Numbered from the stretch's first letter, positions 37,461-49,307 are shown. The stretch: 64,000 nt of DNA from Erwinia sp. E602 (GCF_018141005.1 NZ_CP046582.1:2480001-2544000); one strand, 5' to 3'. The notes: generated by a model not told the origin, from the letters alone. Program-made: numbers and translations.

Positions 37461-37896
37461 AATGCGACTCCTGGTTTGATTGGTGCTGGTGATGTTATCC
37501 ACCACTATTAGGATTAATCCTAAGGCATTCCGGGGGATAAAATCCAGCAATATTTATGCGAGAAAACGATTAATTCATTTTATCAACTAAGCCAAATTAA
37601 TATTTAGATAGCCATCTTGTTTGCATCAACAAATTAATCGCCAGAGGAAACAGTTGCTAGCGATTGTCGGCTGCCGGTTCGAGGTTGCACAGGCGCTGCC
37701 GCCGCCCTTTACTGTCTAAACTTTCCACTAATTATGGAAATCTTCATATTGGTTATCAAAGTTATCGGCGTGAAAGTGTGTTCAGATTCTCATTTAATAA
37801 ATGAATTAGCTTTAAGCTGTGACGCAGGTGTCATTTAATGAAATTTATTTCAGGCAGGGGGCTATTGCAGAAACAGGTGGTGCCGATAATGCAGAT
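37461..37896. other. Intergenic region between ymiA and cysB
   Basis: No gene is seen. The region is AT-rich near 37500-37640 and would hold the ymiA promoter, reading leftward. Confidence 0.5.
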
Positions 37897-37920
37897 TCAG
37901 GGCAGGCGGTGCTGCCCTGA
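37897..37920. terminator. Hairpin downstream of cysB
   Basis: TCAGGGCAG/CTGCCCTGA, perfect 9-bp stem with 6-nt loop, beginning 21 nt beyond the cysB stop on the minus strand. No T-tract; likely 3' end structure. Confidence 0.55.
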
Positions 37921-37941
37921 GGCGTTCAGTCTGCGTATTGG

Positions 37942-38919
<978 letters not shown>

Positions 38920-39130
38920 TCATTCCATCCTGGGTTTGAAGCACGACGCCAGAGACCAGACTAAGACGTCCGCCAGGAAAATGACCGGATGCAGACTGCG
39001 GGTCTAATGCGATTTGATAATAAGAGAAGCCATTTCTATAACAACTATATCAAAAATGTGGGATATGTATAGCATCGGTTTGGGAACAATCTTGGGGATT
39101 TCTGGCGGGATCCGGCAACAGCGGGGGCTC

Positions 39131-39161
39131 AAAAAAAGCGGGGAGATCGGGCGATCTCCCC
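39131..39161 (-). terminator. Intrinsic terminator of topA
   Basis: On the minus strand GGGGAGATC-GCCC-GATCTCCCC, a perfect 9-bp stem, then GC and TTTTTTT. Confidence 0.93.
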
Positions 39162-39171
39162 TCATGGGCAG

Positions 39172-41769
39172 TTACTTTTTGGTCACCTGCCACTCGCCGT
39201 CAACGAAGAAGGCTGTCCAGCCGGTGGCTTTACCCTCTTTATCGGTGCTGACGTACTGCTGTTTGGTTTTACGGCTGAAGCGAACCACCGCCTTGTTGCC
39301 TTCGTCATCCGCCGCTGGCGCATCGGCCAGGTAGCGCAGTTTCTCCGGCAGACGGTCGCGGAAACGCTGCAGCTCCTCCACCTGCGGCGCGCGGGTTTCG
39401 CGCGATTTCGGGAAGGTGTTGGCGGCGAGGAACACGCCGGCCGCACCGTCACGCAGCACGAAGTAGGCGTCTGACTTCTCGCACGGCAGTTCCGGCAGCG
39501 GCACCGGATCTTCCTTCGGCGGCGCGACTTCACCGTTACGCAGGATCTTTCGGGTGTTCTTGCAGTCGTCGTTGGTGCAGGACATGTACTTACCGAAACG
39601 GCCCATTTTCAGGTGCATCTCAGAACCACACTTCTCACACTCAACGATCGGGCCGTCATAACCCTTGATGCGGAACTCACCCTGTTCGATTTCGTAGCCG
39701 TCACACTCCGGGTTGTTACCGCAGACGTGCAGCTTGCGCTGGTTGTCGATCAGGTAGCTGTCCATCGCCGTGCCGCACTTCTGGCAGCGGCGACGGGCGC
39801 GCAGGGCGTTGGTTTCCGCATCATCCCCTTCCAGAACGTTCAGCACTTCATTTTCCGGAATCAGGTTGATGGTCTGCTTACAGCGCTCTTTCGGCGGCAG
39901 CGCATAGCCGGAGCAGCCGAGGAATACCCCGGTGCTGGCGGTGCGGATGCCCATCTGGCGGTTACAGGTCGGGCAGTCAATCGAGGTAATCACCATCTGA
40001 TTGGGCTGCATACCGCCCTCTTCCGGATCTTTCTCGGCCTGCTGCAGCTGCTGGGTGAAATCACCGAAGAAGGCATCCAGCACCCCTTTCCACTGCGCCT
40101 GGTTATTGGCCACCTTGTCGAGGTTGTCTTCCATATGCGCGGTGAAGTCATAGTTCATAAGCTCGCGGAAGTTCTGCTCCAGACGATCGGTGACGATTTC
40201 ACCCATCTTCTCGGCGTAGAAACGGCGGCTCTCGACCTTAACGTAGCCGCGATCCTGAATGGTCGAAATGATCGATGCATAGGTGGACGGGCGGCCGATG
40301 CCGCGTTTTTCCAGCTCGCGCACCAGCGAGGCTTCGCTGAAGCGCGCCGGCGGCTTGGTGAAGTGCTGGCTCGGCAGCAGTTCCTGCAGCGACAGTTCGC
40401 TGCCGACGTCCACCGGCGGCAGGGTACGATCTTCATCGCCCTTGCGCAGCGCGGGCATCACCCGCGTCCAGCCGTCAAAGCGCAGCGTACGCCCTTTGGC
40501 TTTCAGCTTAAAGCCGGCCGCTTCGACGGTCAGCGTGGTTGAGTCATACTGCGCCGGCATCATCTGGCAGGCCACGAACTGACGCCAGATCAGCTGATAA
40601 AGCTTCTGCGCGTCGTTTTCCATATCCTTCAGCTGCTCAGACTGGATCTTCACGTCGGACGGACGGATCGCCTCGTGCGCTTCCTGCGAGTTTTCTTTGC
40701 TGCTGTAGGTGTTGGCATCCTTCGGCAGATACTTTTTACCGAATTCATCTTCGATGTAGCCGCGCACCATGCTCACCGCATCCTGACTCAGGTTGGTGGA
40801 GTCGGTACGCATATAGGTGATATGACCCGCTTCGTACAGCCGCTGCGCCATCATCATGGTTTTCTTGACGCCAAACCCAAGCCGGGTGCTGGCCGCCTGC
40901 TGCAGCGTGGAGGTAATAAAAGGTGCACCCGGCTTGCTGCTGGTCGGTTTATCTTCCCGCTCAGAGACAAGGTAGCGCGCCTTTTCCAGCAGGCTGACGG
41001 CCGCCTCGGTCTGCTCACGGTTAACCGGACGGAACGGCTTATCGCCCTGATGGGTGACCTGCACCGGCAGCGCAACCCCTTTTGGCGTCTGCAGATCGGC
41101 CGCCAGCTCCCAGTACTCTTCCGGGACGAAGGCTTTGATCTCGCGCTCACGCTCCACCACCAGCCGCACGGCAACCGACTGTACGCGCCCTGCGGAGAGG
41201 CCACGGGCCACTTTCTTCCACAGCAGCGGCGACACCATATAGCCCACCACGCGGTCCATAAAGCGGCGCGCCTGCTGGGCGTTAACGCGGTCGATATTCA
41301 GTTCGCCCGGCTTGTCAAACGCCTGACGAATCGCATTCTTAGTAATTTCGTTAAACACCACGCGGCTGTAGCGTGACTCATCGCCACCGATCACTTCTCG
41401 CAGGTGCCAGGCAATGGCTTCCCCTTCGCGGTCAAGGTCGGTTGCGAGATAGATATGGTCAGCTTTTTCTGCCAGCGCCTTCAGCTCCGCCACCACTTTC
41501 TCTTTACCGGGCAGGATCTGATAGTTCGCCTCCCAGTCGTGGTACGGGTCGATGCCCATGCGGCTGACCAGCGCCGCTTTCTCATCTTTCTTAACTTTTT
41601 TGGTTGTTTTACTGGTTGTAGAGTCAGCGCTCTTTTTAACCGTTGATCCGCTGGTCGGCAAATCGCGGATATGGCCCACGCTGGATTTCACCACGTAGTC
41701 ATTGCCGAGATATTTATTGATCGTTTTGGCTTTTGCCGGGGATTCAACTATTACGAGAGCTTTTCCCAT
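39172..41769 (-). CDS. topA: DNA topoisomerase I
   Basis: Type IA topoisomerase that relaxes negative supercoils. The start at 41769 ([16 protein letters not shown]) gives 865 residues, exactly the E. coli length; a longer frame to 41895 has no ribosome site. The Toprim domain carries [15 protein letters not shown], the active tyrosine is in [10 protein letters not shown], and four-cysteine zinc motifs are in the C-terminus ([27 protein letters not shown]). Confidence 0.98.
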   Translation of the reverse strand: MGKALVIVESPAKAKTINKYLGNDYVVKSSVGHIRDLPTSGSTVKKSADSTTSKTTKKVKKDEKAALVSRMGIDPYHDWEANYQILPGKEKVVAELKALAEKADHIYLATDLDREGEAIAWHLREVIGGDESRYSRVVFNEITKNAIRQAFDKPGELNIDRVNAQQARRFMDRVVGYMVSPLLWKKVARGLSAGRVQSVAVRLVVEREREIKAFVPEEYWELAADLQTPKGVALPVQVTHQGDKPFRPVNREQTEAAVSLLEKARYLVSEREDKPTSSKPGAPFITSTLQQAASTRLGFGVKKTMMMAQRLYEAGHITYMRTDSTNLSQDAVSMVRGYIEDEFGKKYLPKDANTYSSKENSQEAHEAIRPSDVKIQSEQLKDMENDAQKLYQLIWRQFVACQMMPAQYDSTTLTVEAAGFKLKAKGRTLRFDGWTRVMPALRKGDEDRTLPPVDVGSELSLQELLPSQHFTKPPARFSEASLVRELEKRGIGRPSTYASIISTIQDRGYVKVESRRFYAEKMGEIVTDRLEQNFRELMNYDFTAHMEDNLDKVANNQAQWKGVLDAFFGDFTQQLQQAEKDPEEGGMQPNQMVITSIDCPTCNRQMGIRTASTGVFLGCSGYALPPKERCKQTINLIPENEVLNVLEGDDAETNALRARRRCQKCGTAMDSYLIDNQRKLHVCGNNPECDGYEIEQGEFRIKGYDGPIVECEKCGSEMHLKMGRFGKYMSCTNDDCKNTRKILRNGEVAPPKEDPVPLPELPCEKSDAYFVLRDGAAGVFLAANTFPKSRETRAPQVEELQRFRDRLPEKLRYLADAPAADDEGNKAVVRFSRKTKQQYVSTDKEGKATGWTAFFVDGEWQVTKK

Positions 41770-42145
41770 AGTTACCTTTACCTGATTAAAACATCCGAGA
41801 GTAAGTCGTTCCGTTAGGCGATCGCTGCGAATGACGCCGATGGCTCTACCGACGTGGGGGAATGCTGGAGCAAACACACCGTATAACATCCCCAAATGCA
41901 GCTGATAACACCCTGATTAACGGGACTTTTTACCACCTGTTAAACGCATCGCTAACAAAGCGTAAAGTCATTTTTACGCCCGGAACCCGAAACGCCCACA
42001 CTGTACCTGATAAAATTCGTTACGCAACTTAATTAGCATTTAGCAAGACATTTCGCCAGAAAAGGCAGCAAAAAGAGGCTGTTTTTTCAATCGCCTGGCC
42101 AGTGCGTCACTCTGACGCGCGACGCCCGGCGGCAATTTCCCCCGT
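41770..42145. other. Intergenic region upstream of topA
   Basis: About 376 bp without a supported gene. Its left part should contain topA promoters. In E. coli the small gene yciN lies between topA and sohB; no trace of it is seen here. Confidence 0.5.
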
Positions 42146-42175
42146 AAAAAAACAAACGCCCGCGGCGGCGGGCGT
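42146..42175 (-). terminator. Intrinsic terminator of sohB
   Basis: On the minus strand ACGCCCGC-CGCC-GCGGGCGT then TTGTTTTTTT, about 40 nt after the sohB stop. Confidence 0.93.
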
Positions 42176-42215
42176 CTTCAGAACAACATGGCCACAGGGG
42201 CCGCAACGCCGCTGA

Positions 42216-43265
42216 TTACACCTGCGGCCTGGTCCCGCGCTGCCAGAGGCGCAGCAGCACGCCCTCCGCGCTGCGGGCGGCGCTGTGGGTAAAGCGGTCC
42301 ATCAGGCGCTTGCGTCGCGCGTAGCGCACGCCGATCACCTGATGATTTTTCAACTGAGCGATAATCAGGTCGTCGCTGGTGCTGATAGCGTCGATCAGAC
42401 CTTTTTCCTGTGCCTGGCTGCCGTACCAGTACTCACCGGTCGCCACGCTGTCGATGTCCAGCGCAGGACGCATCTGATGCACGTACTGTTTGAACAGCAG
42501 GTGGGTCTCATTAAGGTGCTCACGGAACTTCTCACGCCCCTGCTCGGTGTTCTCGCCAAACAGGGTCAGGGTTCGCTTGTACTCGCCGGCGGTGTGCAGC
42601 TCCACGTCAATCTCATTGCGCTTCAGCAGGCGGTTGAAATTAGGGATCTGCGCGACCACGCCAATCGAACCGATAATGGCAAACCGCGCGGCGACGATGC
42701 GGTCCGCCACGCAGGCCATCATATAGCCGCCGCTGGCGGCGACTTTATCCACCGCCACGGTCAGCGGAATGCCGCCGTCGCGCAGGCGCTGCAGTTGCGA
42801 AGAGGCCAGGCCGTAACCGTGCACCACCCCGCCAGGGCTCTCCAGACGCAGCAGCACTTCATCGCCAGGCGTTGCCACCGCCAGCACGGCGGAGACCTCT
42901 TCACGCAGGGAACTGACTTCACCCGCGTCCATGCTGCCTTTAAAGTCGAGCACGTAGAGGGTGCTCTGCGCTGCCGGCTGCGGCAGACCGCTTTTCGCCT
43001 GCTGTTTTGCCTGCTTCGCTTCCAGCTTGCTCTTCTTCTTATGCTCCTTCTGCCACAGCTTCTGCTGCAGCGGCTTCAGCTTCGCCAGCCGCATCTGATC
43101 CTGCAGCTCGGTATAGCGTTCACCCAGGTCACTGAGCTTCAGTTCACCGCCGGCCGCACGCCTGCGCAGGGCCAGCGCGGTGATGGCGACGGCAATCGCC
43201 ACGATCGCTACCACGACGGTAACGGTTTTAGCCAGGAAAAGTCCGTAATATGTCAGGAAATCCAC
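42216..43265 (-). CDS. sohB: Inner-membrane S49 peptidase SohB
   Basis: Signal-peptide-peptidase-family protease, 349 residues as in E. coli. An N-terminal transmembrane helix (about 8-32) precedes a coiled basic segment (KLKPLQQKLWQKEHKKKSKL) and the S49 domain; the catalytic serine lies in KVAASGGYMMA and the conserved lysine in GEYKRTLT. High-copy suppressor of degP mutants in E. coli. Divergent from yciK. Confidence 0.96.
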   Translation of the reverse strand: MDFLTYYGLFLAKTVTVVVAIVAIAVAITALALRRRAAGGELKLSDLGERYTELQDQMRLAKLKPLQQKLWQKEHKKKSKLEAKQAKQQAKSGLPQPAAQSTLYVLDFKGSMDAGEVSSLREEVSAVLAVATPGDEVLLRLESPGGVVHGYGLASSQLQRLRDGGIPLTVAVDKVAASGGYMMACVADRIVAARFAIIGSIGVVAQIPNFNRLLKRNEIDVELHTAGEYKRTLTLFGENTEQGREKFREHLNETHLLFKQYVHQMRPALDIDSVATGEYWYGSQAQEKGLIDAISTSDDLIIAQLKNHQVIGVRYARRKRLMDRFTHSAARSAEGVLLRLWQRGTRPQV

Positions 43266-43487
43266 TCATTCCGCCTTATTTAACATTATGTTAGAGATAA
43301 GCCTAGTGTAGCCGACTCGCGCCGTCCCGTCGCCTGAAAGCGGGTAACATAAGATGAATTGCTGCAGGCCGGGATTGAACTGCGGGCGGTTTTCAGGCAT
43401 AAACCCTTTTATTCAATCCAGGCAAAGGCTTAGCCACGACTGCCTGACCGGAAGCCGCCATCGCCCTGCTGCACTGAGGAAGTTCGT

Positions 43488-44249
43488 ATGCATTATCAAC
43501 CGAAAAGTGACCTGCTGGTCAACCGCATTATCGCCGTCACCGGTGCCAGCGACGGCATTGGCCGCGAAGCCGCCCTGACCTACGCCCGCTATGGTGCGCG
43601 GGTGGTGTTGCTCGGGCGCAATGCCGAAAAACTGCAGCAGGTGTGTGACCAGATCAACCTGACCAGCCGTGCCCCGGCGCAGTGGCTGCTGATTGACCTT
43701 GAAACCGCAACACCGGAGAGCTGTCAGCAGCTGGCCAGCGCGCTGGCAGAACAGGTGCCGCGCCTTGACGGGCTGCTGCACAACGCCGGGCTGCTCGGCG
43801 AAGTGCTGCCGATGGCCGAGCAGTCGCCCGCCGTCTGGCAGCAGGTGATGCGGGTGAATATCGATGGCACCTTCCTGCTGACCCAGGCGCTGCTGCCGCT
43901 GCTGCTGCGGGCCGGCGCTGCCTCGCTGGTGTTCACCTCCTCCAGCGTTGGCCGCCAGGGCCGCGCCGGCTGGGGGGCTTACTCGGTCTCCAAGTTCGCC
44001 ACCGAAGGCATGATGCAGGTACTGGCCGACGAGTACGACAGCCGCCAGCTGCGGGTCAACTGCATTAATCCCGGCGGCACCCGCACCGCGATGCGCGCCA
44101 GCGCCTTCCCACAGGAGGATGCCGCTAAGCTGAAAACCCCCGCCGACATCATGCCGCTCTACCTGTGGCTGATGGGCGATGACAGCCAGCGTAAATCCGG
44201 CCAGACCTTTGACGCGCAGCCGGGGCGCAAGCCGGGGGCCGCAGAATAA
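43488..44249 (+). CDS. yciK: Short-chain dehydrogenase YciK
   Basis: 253 residues (E. coli 252). Rossmann fold with the cofactor loop TGASDGIG (about 19-26), NAG (about 98) and the catalytic YSVSK (about 166-170). NAD(P)-dependent oxidoreductase of unknown substrate. Its stop overlaps the btuR ATG by 1 nt (TAATG). Confidence 0.95.
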   Translation: MHYQPKSDLLVNRIIAVTGASDGIGREAALTYARYGARVVLLGRNAEKLQQVCDQINLTSRAPAQWLLIDLETATPESCQQLASALAEQVPRLDGLLHNAGLLGEVLPMAEQSPAVWQQVMRVNIDGTFLLTQALLPLLLRAGAASLVFTSSSVGRQGRAGWGAYSVSKFATEGMMQVLADEYDSRQLRVNCINPGGTRTAMRASAFPQEDAAKLKTPADIMPLYLWLMGDDSQRKSGQTFDAQPGRKPGAAE

Positions 44250-44842
44250 TGGCCGATAACGAACGTCATCAGCAGCGGCAGCAGCGGCTTAAGGAGCAGG
44301 TCGATGCGCGCGTCGCCGCGGCCACTGAGGTGCGCGGTATCCTGATGGTCTTTACCGGCAACGGTAAGGGCAAAACCACCGCCGCCTTCGGCACCGCCAC
44401 CCGTGCGGTGGGCCACGGCAGGCGCGTCGGGGTGATCCAGTTTATCAAGGGCGAGTGGCCCAACGGCGAGCGCAACCTGCTGGAGCCGCACGGTGTGGAA
44501 TTTCAGGTGATGGCCACCGGTTTTACCTGGGACACGCAGAACCGTGACACCGATACCGCCGCCTGCCTCGGCGTCTGGCAGCATGCCCGGCGCATGCTGC
44601 AGGATCCGGCGCTGGACCTGGTGGTGCTGGATGAGCTGACCTACATGGTCAGCCTGAGCTATCTGCCGCTGGAAGAGGTGCTGCAGGCGCTGCGGCAGCG
44701 GCCTGCGCAGCAGAGCGTGATTATCACCGGGCGCGGCTGCCACCGTGAGTTGCTGGAGCTGGCCGATACGGTCAGTGAGATGCGGCCGGTTAAGCACGCC
44801 TTTGACGCCGGCATTCAGGCACAGCAGGGCATTGACTGGTAA
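44249..44842 (+). CDS. btuR: Cob(I)yrinic acid a,c-diamide adenosyltransferase
   Basis: ATP:corrinoid adenosyltransferase (CobA/CobO type) that makes adenosylcobalamin. 197 residues (E. coli 196). The P-loop is GNGKGKTTAAFG (about 36-47), and the Mg/ATP segment VVLDELTYM follows near 130. Coupled to yciK; followed by the tandem structured repeat at 44854. Confidence 0.96.
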   Translation: MADNERHQQRQQRLKEQVDARVAAATEVRGILMVFTGNGKGKTTAAFGTATRAVGHGRRVGVIQFIKGEWPNGERNLLEPHGVEFQVMATGFTWDTQNRDTDTAACLGVWQHARRMLQDPALDLVVLDELTYMVSLSYLPLEEVLQALRQRPAQQSVIITGRGCHRELLELADTVSEMRPVKHAFDAGIQAQQGIDW

Positions 44843-44853
44843 GCCGTTAACAT

Positions 44854-45058
44854 AATAAAGAGGCCACACGGGTCCCTGTTATGGCTCATCCGCTTTAATA
44901 CGATGGGTTGTCCTGCAGGATCCGGCGGATTTTACGTGCCAGTAAAGAGGGGCGACGATAGCCCCTGTTACGGGTCATCCGCTTTACAAAGAGGGGTTGT
45001 TCTGCAGGTTCCGGCGGATATTACGTACTAATAAAAAAGGGGACCCTATGGCCCCCTC
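44854..45058 (-). repeat. Two-and-a-part tandem copies of an 88-nt structured unit
   Basis: Copy 1 is 44854-44940, copy 2 is 44941-45028, and a third copy begins at 45029 but keeps only its first 30 nt. Shared blocks include TCATCCGCTTTA, GGGTTGT.CTGCAGG and CCGGCGGAT.TTACGT. Each unit opens (on the plus strand) with a short GC hairpin: AGGGGC/GCCCCT in copy 2, AGGGGACC/GGCCCCCT in copy 3. The hairpin bases differ between copies but still pair. In each unit ATCCGC can also pair with GCGGAT. On the minus strand the hairpins end in CTTTA or CTTTTTTATT, terminator-like. No protein reading frame is supported. Confidence 0.75.
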
Positions 45059-45060
45059 TT
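45031..45060 (-). terminator. Probable terminator of rluB
   Basis: On the minus strand GAGGGGGCCATAGGGTCCCC followed by TTTTTTATT. It belongs to the third, partial repeat copy and stands about 60 nt after the rluB stop. Confidence 0.75.
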
Positions 45061-45120
45061 AATACTCAACGCTTGCAGGATTTGCAGCGGCGTCAGATAA
45101 CGCACGCCCGCCGTAGCATA

Positions 45121-46011
45121 TTACCCCTGCTGGCGGCGCGATGAGCGACGGTTGCCGCCCGGCCTGGCCGTTTTGCTGGTGGTAGTGTGGCGCTTGACGG
45201 CACGACGGATCTGGCTGGCCTTGGTGCGACGGCGATCCTTCTCTACCGCCACCTTGCTGACGGTTTCCGGCTGCAGGCCCACCAGCTCACGCAGGTAGTT
45301 TGTCGGTGCCAGCTCCAGCTCGGTCCAGCCGCCGCGCGGCAGGCCTTTCGGCAGGTCGATATCACCGTAACGCACGCGGATCAGGCGGCTCACCTGCACG
45401 CCCACCGCTTCCCACAGGCGACGCACTTCGCGGTTGCGCCCTTCGGTCAGGGTGACGTTGTACCACTGGTTGATGCCTTCACCGCCGGAGAACTTCAGCG
45501 TTTTAAAAGCGGCCGGGCCGTCTTCCAGCTGCACGCCACGGCTCAGCTGTTTGATCTTCTCATCATCGACCTGACCAAACACGCGCACGGCGTATTCGCG
45601 CTCAACTTCACGGCTCGGGTGCATCAGGCGGTTGGCCAGCTCACCGTCGGTAGTGAACAGCATCAGCCCGCAGGTGTTGACGTCAAGACGGCCAACGGCG
45701 ATCCAGCGCGCGCCGCGCAGCTTAGGTAAACGGTCAAACACCGTTGGACGCCCTTCCGGGTCGTTACGGGTACACAGCTCGCCTTCCGGCTTGTAATAGG
45801 CCAGAACGCGGCACACTTCGGTAATGGATTCGCTGACCGGCACCACGTGACCGTCGATACGGATCTTCAGTGATGCGCTGGGCACCACGCGATCGCCCAG
45901 CGTCGCCAGCTTGCCGTCAACGCTGACGCGCCCGGCAGAGATCATGGTTTCGATTTCACGACGGGAACCGTGCCCGGCGCGTGCTAAAACTTTTTGTAAC
46001 TTCTCGCTCAT
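45121..46011 (-). CDS. rluB: 23S rRNA pseudouridine synthase RluB
   Basis: Makes pseudouridine 2605 in 23S rRNA. 296 residues (E. coli 291). An N-terminal S4 RNA-binding domain (about 1-55) precedes the RsuA-type catalytic domain with the aspartate in [11 protein letters not shown]; the C-terminal tail is basic and low-complexity ([15 protein letters not shown]). ATG complement 46009-46011. Confidence 0.96.
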   Translation of the reverse strand: MSEKLQKVLARAGHGSRREIETMISAGRVSVDGKLATLGDRVVPSASLKIRIDGHVVPVSESITEVCRVLAYYKPEGELCTRNDPEGRPTVFDRLPKLRGARWIAVGRLDVNTCGLMLFTTDGELANRLMHPSREVEREYAVRVFGQVDDEKIKQLSRGVQLEDGPAAFKTLKFSGGEGINQWYNVTLTEGRNREVRRLWEAVGVQVSRLIRVRYGDIDLPKGLPRGGWTELELAPTNYLRELVGLQPETVSKVAVEKDRRRTKASQIRRAVKRHTTTSKTARPGGNRRSSRRQQG

Positions 46012-46370
46012 GGAGCACCCTCTTTGTCGCCTTCCCAGGCGTCATGAAGAAAATAAAAAATTCTTTTATTTTCAATAACTTAAATAGAAACTCGCGGGCT
46101 ATTATACAGGGTTTTACCGGTGCTGTAACCCGTTTTATAGCGCGTATAAGCATAGTTCAGATCGAGTCAGGCTGGCAGCCCCTGTTTGCTCCTCTGTGCC
46201 AGCGTGACGCATCCCCCGTTGATCTGAACCGCACTCCCCCCATCACAGCCCTTTGGCAAATGATTTATCTGACTGAGGGGCGCTGACTTAGCGGACTGCC
46301 TCAACCAATCATCAACGGGTCCTGAACAGGCTCCGGAGCCGGGAACTCATCACTTTTAATGCGAACAATT
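46012..46370. other. Intergenic region rluB / receptor gene
   Basis: About 360 bp without a gene; it should hold the leftward rluB promoter and the start of the receptor promoter region. Confidence 0.45.
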
Positions 46371-46402
46371 TTTATTATCATTCTTGGGTGCATTATCATT
46401 TA
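46371..46402. promoter_or_regulatory. Fur-box region of the TonB receptor gene
   Basis: TTATTATCATT followed by GCATTATCATTTAC, two copies of the ATTATCATT motif 18 nt apart, about 25-55 nt upstream of the start. This spacing fits Fur arrays over an iron-repressed promoter. Confidence 0.7.
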
Positions 46403-46424
46403 CAGCGAATAAGAGGAAAATCTC

Positions 46425-48530
46425 ATGGAAATTAGTAAATTATCCATTTTATCCAGCCTGGCACTGACCGGTGTGCTGTGCATTTCCGCCCCCGTGCAGG
46501 CCGCCGACGATACGCTGGTGGTCACCGCCAGCGGCTATGAGCAGAAGCTGACCGACGCCCCGGCGTCCGTTTCGGTAGTCAGCCAGCAGAAGCTGCAGGA
46601 GACGAATTACCAGGATCTCGGCGAGGCGCTCAGCGGCATTGAAGGCGTCAACGTGCGCGGCGGCACCGGCAAAACCGGCGGGCTGGATATCAGCATCCGC
46701 GGCATGGCCAGCAGCTATACGCTGATTCTGGTCGACGGCGTGCGCCAGTCGGCCAGCGCGGACCTGACCCCCAACGGCTTCGGCACGCTGAACACCGCGG
46801 TGCTGCCGCCGATGTCCGCCATCGACCATATCGAGGTGATCCGCGGACCGATGTCGACGCTGTACGGCTCCGACGCGATGGGCGGGGTGATCAATATCAT
46901 CACCAAAAAAGAGGGCAAGGCGTGGCACGGCGCGCTGGATATCGGCCACGGCTTTCAGCAACGCAGCAAGTGGGGCGACAGCAGCAAGTATGACCTGTAC
47001 GCCAGTGGCCCGCTCGGCGGCGGCGTCGACCTGACGCTGCGCGGCAGCTTCCTGCACCGCCAGGGCTCCGCCATCACCTCGCTCAGCCCGACCGGCGACA
47101 GCCGCGTGCCCTTCCCGACCGCAAGCGATAACTACGACCTCGGCAGCAAAATCAGCTGGGCGACCAGCGATAAGAATACCTTGTGGATCGATGGCGAAGC
47201 GTCGCGCCAGTGGTACAACAACAGCGATGGCCAGCTCGGCCCGGTTGGCGTAGCCGGCGGTGGCTACCGCGACTCGCTGCGCTTTGAGAAGAATAAGGTG
47301 ATGGCCGGCCATAATACCGACATGAGCTTCGGCCGCTGGAGCTCGACGCTGACCTTCGACAGCACCGAGAACAGAGGCCGCGTGCTGACCGCCAAAACCC
47401 TCAGCCCCGCCAACGCTGGCCGCATCGGCGACGATCGCCAGCTGAAGAACACCAACGCCATTTTTGACACCTCGCTGGTGGCGCCGATCGGCGACGACCA
47501 CCTGCTGACCGTCGGCGGGCAGTACTGGCAGGCGAAGCTGAAGGACGGCATCGTGCTGGCCAACAGCGGCGACACTTTTGAACAGAAAACCTGGTCACTG
47601 TACAGCGAAGATGACTGGCAGATCATCGATCCGCTGAGCCTCACCTGGGGGGCGCGCTACGAAAAGCACGACAGCTTCGGCGGCCACGTCAGCCCGCGCG
47701 CCTACCTGGTGTGGAACGCGCTGGATAACTGGACGGTTAAAGGCGGCGTCAGCACCGGTTACAAAGCGCCGTCGCTGGCACAGCTGCATAACGGCGTCAG
47801 CGGCGTGGGGGGCAACGGCACCACCAGCACCCTCGGCAACCCGAACCTGAAGCCGGAGACCAGCACCAATATCGAAACCGGCGTCTACTACGATAACGGC
47901 GACGGCACGAACTTTAACGTCACCGGCTTTATTAACCATTTCCGCAATGCGATTCAGTCGGTGGATCTGACCAGCACTACCTCCAGCTACGTTAACGTCG
48001 GTAAAGCCCGCACCCAGGGCGTCGAAATCGCCGGCGGCGTGCCGCTGGGCCTGCCGGAGCTGACCCTCAACGCCAACTATACCTATACCGATACCGCGCA
48101 GATCGGCGGCAAAAATCCGGGCGCACCGCTGACCAGTACGCCCCACCAGGCCGCTAACGCGCGCCTGAACTGGCGTGCTACGCCGGCGCTGAATACCTGG
48201 CTGGCGGTGGAGTATCACGGCAGGACGCCGCGCTTTACCAACAACTATGCCAACCTTACCCCGGTGCAAAAAACGCTCTATAACGATAAAGGTGGTGACC
48301 TCAAGGCCTGGACGGTGGTCAACCTGGGAGCCACCTACCAGCTGACCAAAGCGCTGAAGGTGAACGGATCGGTGAATAACCTGCTGGATAAGGATTTCTC
48401 CGAGGTGAACACCTATAAGGTGGGCAAAAGCACGCTGTACGGCGGTGATTACTTTAGTACCTCCGCTTCCACCAGCGGCTACGTGATGCCAGGCCGTAAC
48501 TACTGGGTGTCGCTGAACTACAGCTTCTGA
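46425..48530 (+). CDS. TonB-dependent siderophore receptor (CirA/IrgA-like)
   Basis: 701-residue outer-membrane receptor. Signal peptide about 1-26 (ending PVQA), TonB box DTLVVTASG right after it, plug domain (about 35-160, VRGGTGKTGGLDISIRG, VIRGPMSTLYGSDAMGGVINIIT), then a 22-strand barrel ending in the typical terminal residue Phe (LNYSF). The plug sequence resembles catecholate receptors of the CirA/IrgA group; the ligand is not certain. It is preceded by a Fur box and is therefore likely repressed by iron. Not in the E. coli gene order, so an accessory insertion. Confidence 0.9.
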   Translation: MEISKLSILSSLALTGVLCISAPVQAADDTLVVTASGYEQKLTDAPASVSVVSQQKLQETNYQDLGEALSGIEGVNVRGGTGKTGGLDISIRGMASSYTLILVDGVRQSASADLTPNGFGTLNTAVLPPMSAIDHIEVIRGPMSTLYGSDAMGGVINIITKKEGKAWHGALDIGHGFQQRSKWGDSSKYDLYASGPLGGGVDLTLRGSFLHRQGSAITSLSPTGDSRVPFPTASDNYDLGSKISWATSDKNTLWIDGEASRQWYNNSDGQLGPVGVAGGGYRDSLRFEKNKVMAGHNTDMSFGRWSSTLTFDSTENRGRVLTAKTLSPANAGRIGDDRQLKNTNAIFDTSLVAPIGDDHLLTVGGQYWQAKLKDGIVLANSGDTFEQKTWSLYSEDDWQIIDPLSLTWGARYEKHDSFGGHVSPRAYLVWNALDNWTVKGGVSTGYKAPSLAQLHNGVSGVGGNGTTSTLGNPNLKPETSTNIETGVYYDNGDGTNFNVTGFINHFRNAIQSVDLTSTTSSYVNVGKARTQGVEIAGGVPLGLPELTLNANYTYTDTAQIGGKNPGAPLTSTPHQAANARLNWRATPALNTWLAVEYHGRTPRFTNNYANLTPVQKTLYNDKGGDLKAWTVVNLGATYQLTKALKVNGSVNNLLDKDFSEVNTYKVGKSTLYGGDYFSTSASTSGYVMPGRNYWVSLNYSF

Positions 48531-49307
48531 CGGCCAGATCTGCCCGGCTGAGCTGCGCATCCTGCTACAGTCGCACCAGCGGGCCGGTCAGCCCCTCGCT
48601 TTTCTTCTGAGGGTATTCGTACGGTATGGATTAGCCGAAAGAGGAATACCGTGGGAGAACAGCGTGGAGATAAAACAGCATATCCGGCCCGGTAAATACC
48701 GTTAACCCAAATTAATATCCGCAGTGTGACCTTCGCGTATCACAGGAAGGGTTACTTACTGAGTTTATTATTATAAATCGCGGCGTACGGATTATTTCCC
48801 TCCTGCACCTGGAGAGGTAAGCATTAGTTGTATTGATACTATTGCTGTTTTAGTGTTCATCATTAGCAGGTGACGCCAGCTTTGCAGGTCAGCTCAGCGG
48901 TTAACGCCAGCCCGAAACCTTATCGCAGCACCAATATCCAACTTAAATCAAATTCATCATCATAAAGTTAATGCAATATCAAATGACCAGGCTATTCGGA
49001 CAGTGGTTTGCTTAGTGGCAGATTATTAACGCTTTTTCTCTGTTCGGGCCAATAAGCTGTTTTAACCACCGTTAAGGTTGTGTAAACTTCGCACGGCGTA
49101 CAGATAACGATCGACGCACTGTTAAATATAAATAATAAGTCGCATCCCGACGACTACAAATAATTTACAACATTGTTTCTTTAAATAAACAGAGGTCACG
49201 GGGAGGAAGTGTGTCTCCCGAACAAGCGCTGAGTGACTCTCAGCACCCATTTTGCACGCAGAACTCCTCACCAGGGAAACTTCATTGCGTGTCAGGACAA
49301 AACGAAA
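48531..49307. other. AT-rich intergenic stretch
   Basis: About 780 bp. No frame of credible codon use, no tRNA-like sequence and no clear repeat is seen. It carries AT-rich runs in 48920-49190. It separates the receptor from the lipoprotein gene and probably holds the promoter of the latter. Confidence 0.5.

Noticed and set aside
44843..45120. Sib/Ibs-type toxin-antitoxin repeats
   Set aside because: The tandem layout is similar, but no short hydrophobic frame is present on either strand of the repeats.
48720..48760. CRP-like half sites GTGTGA and TATCACA
   Set aside because: Spacing is 10 nt rather than 6 nt, so not a CRP site.
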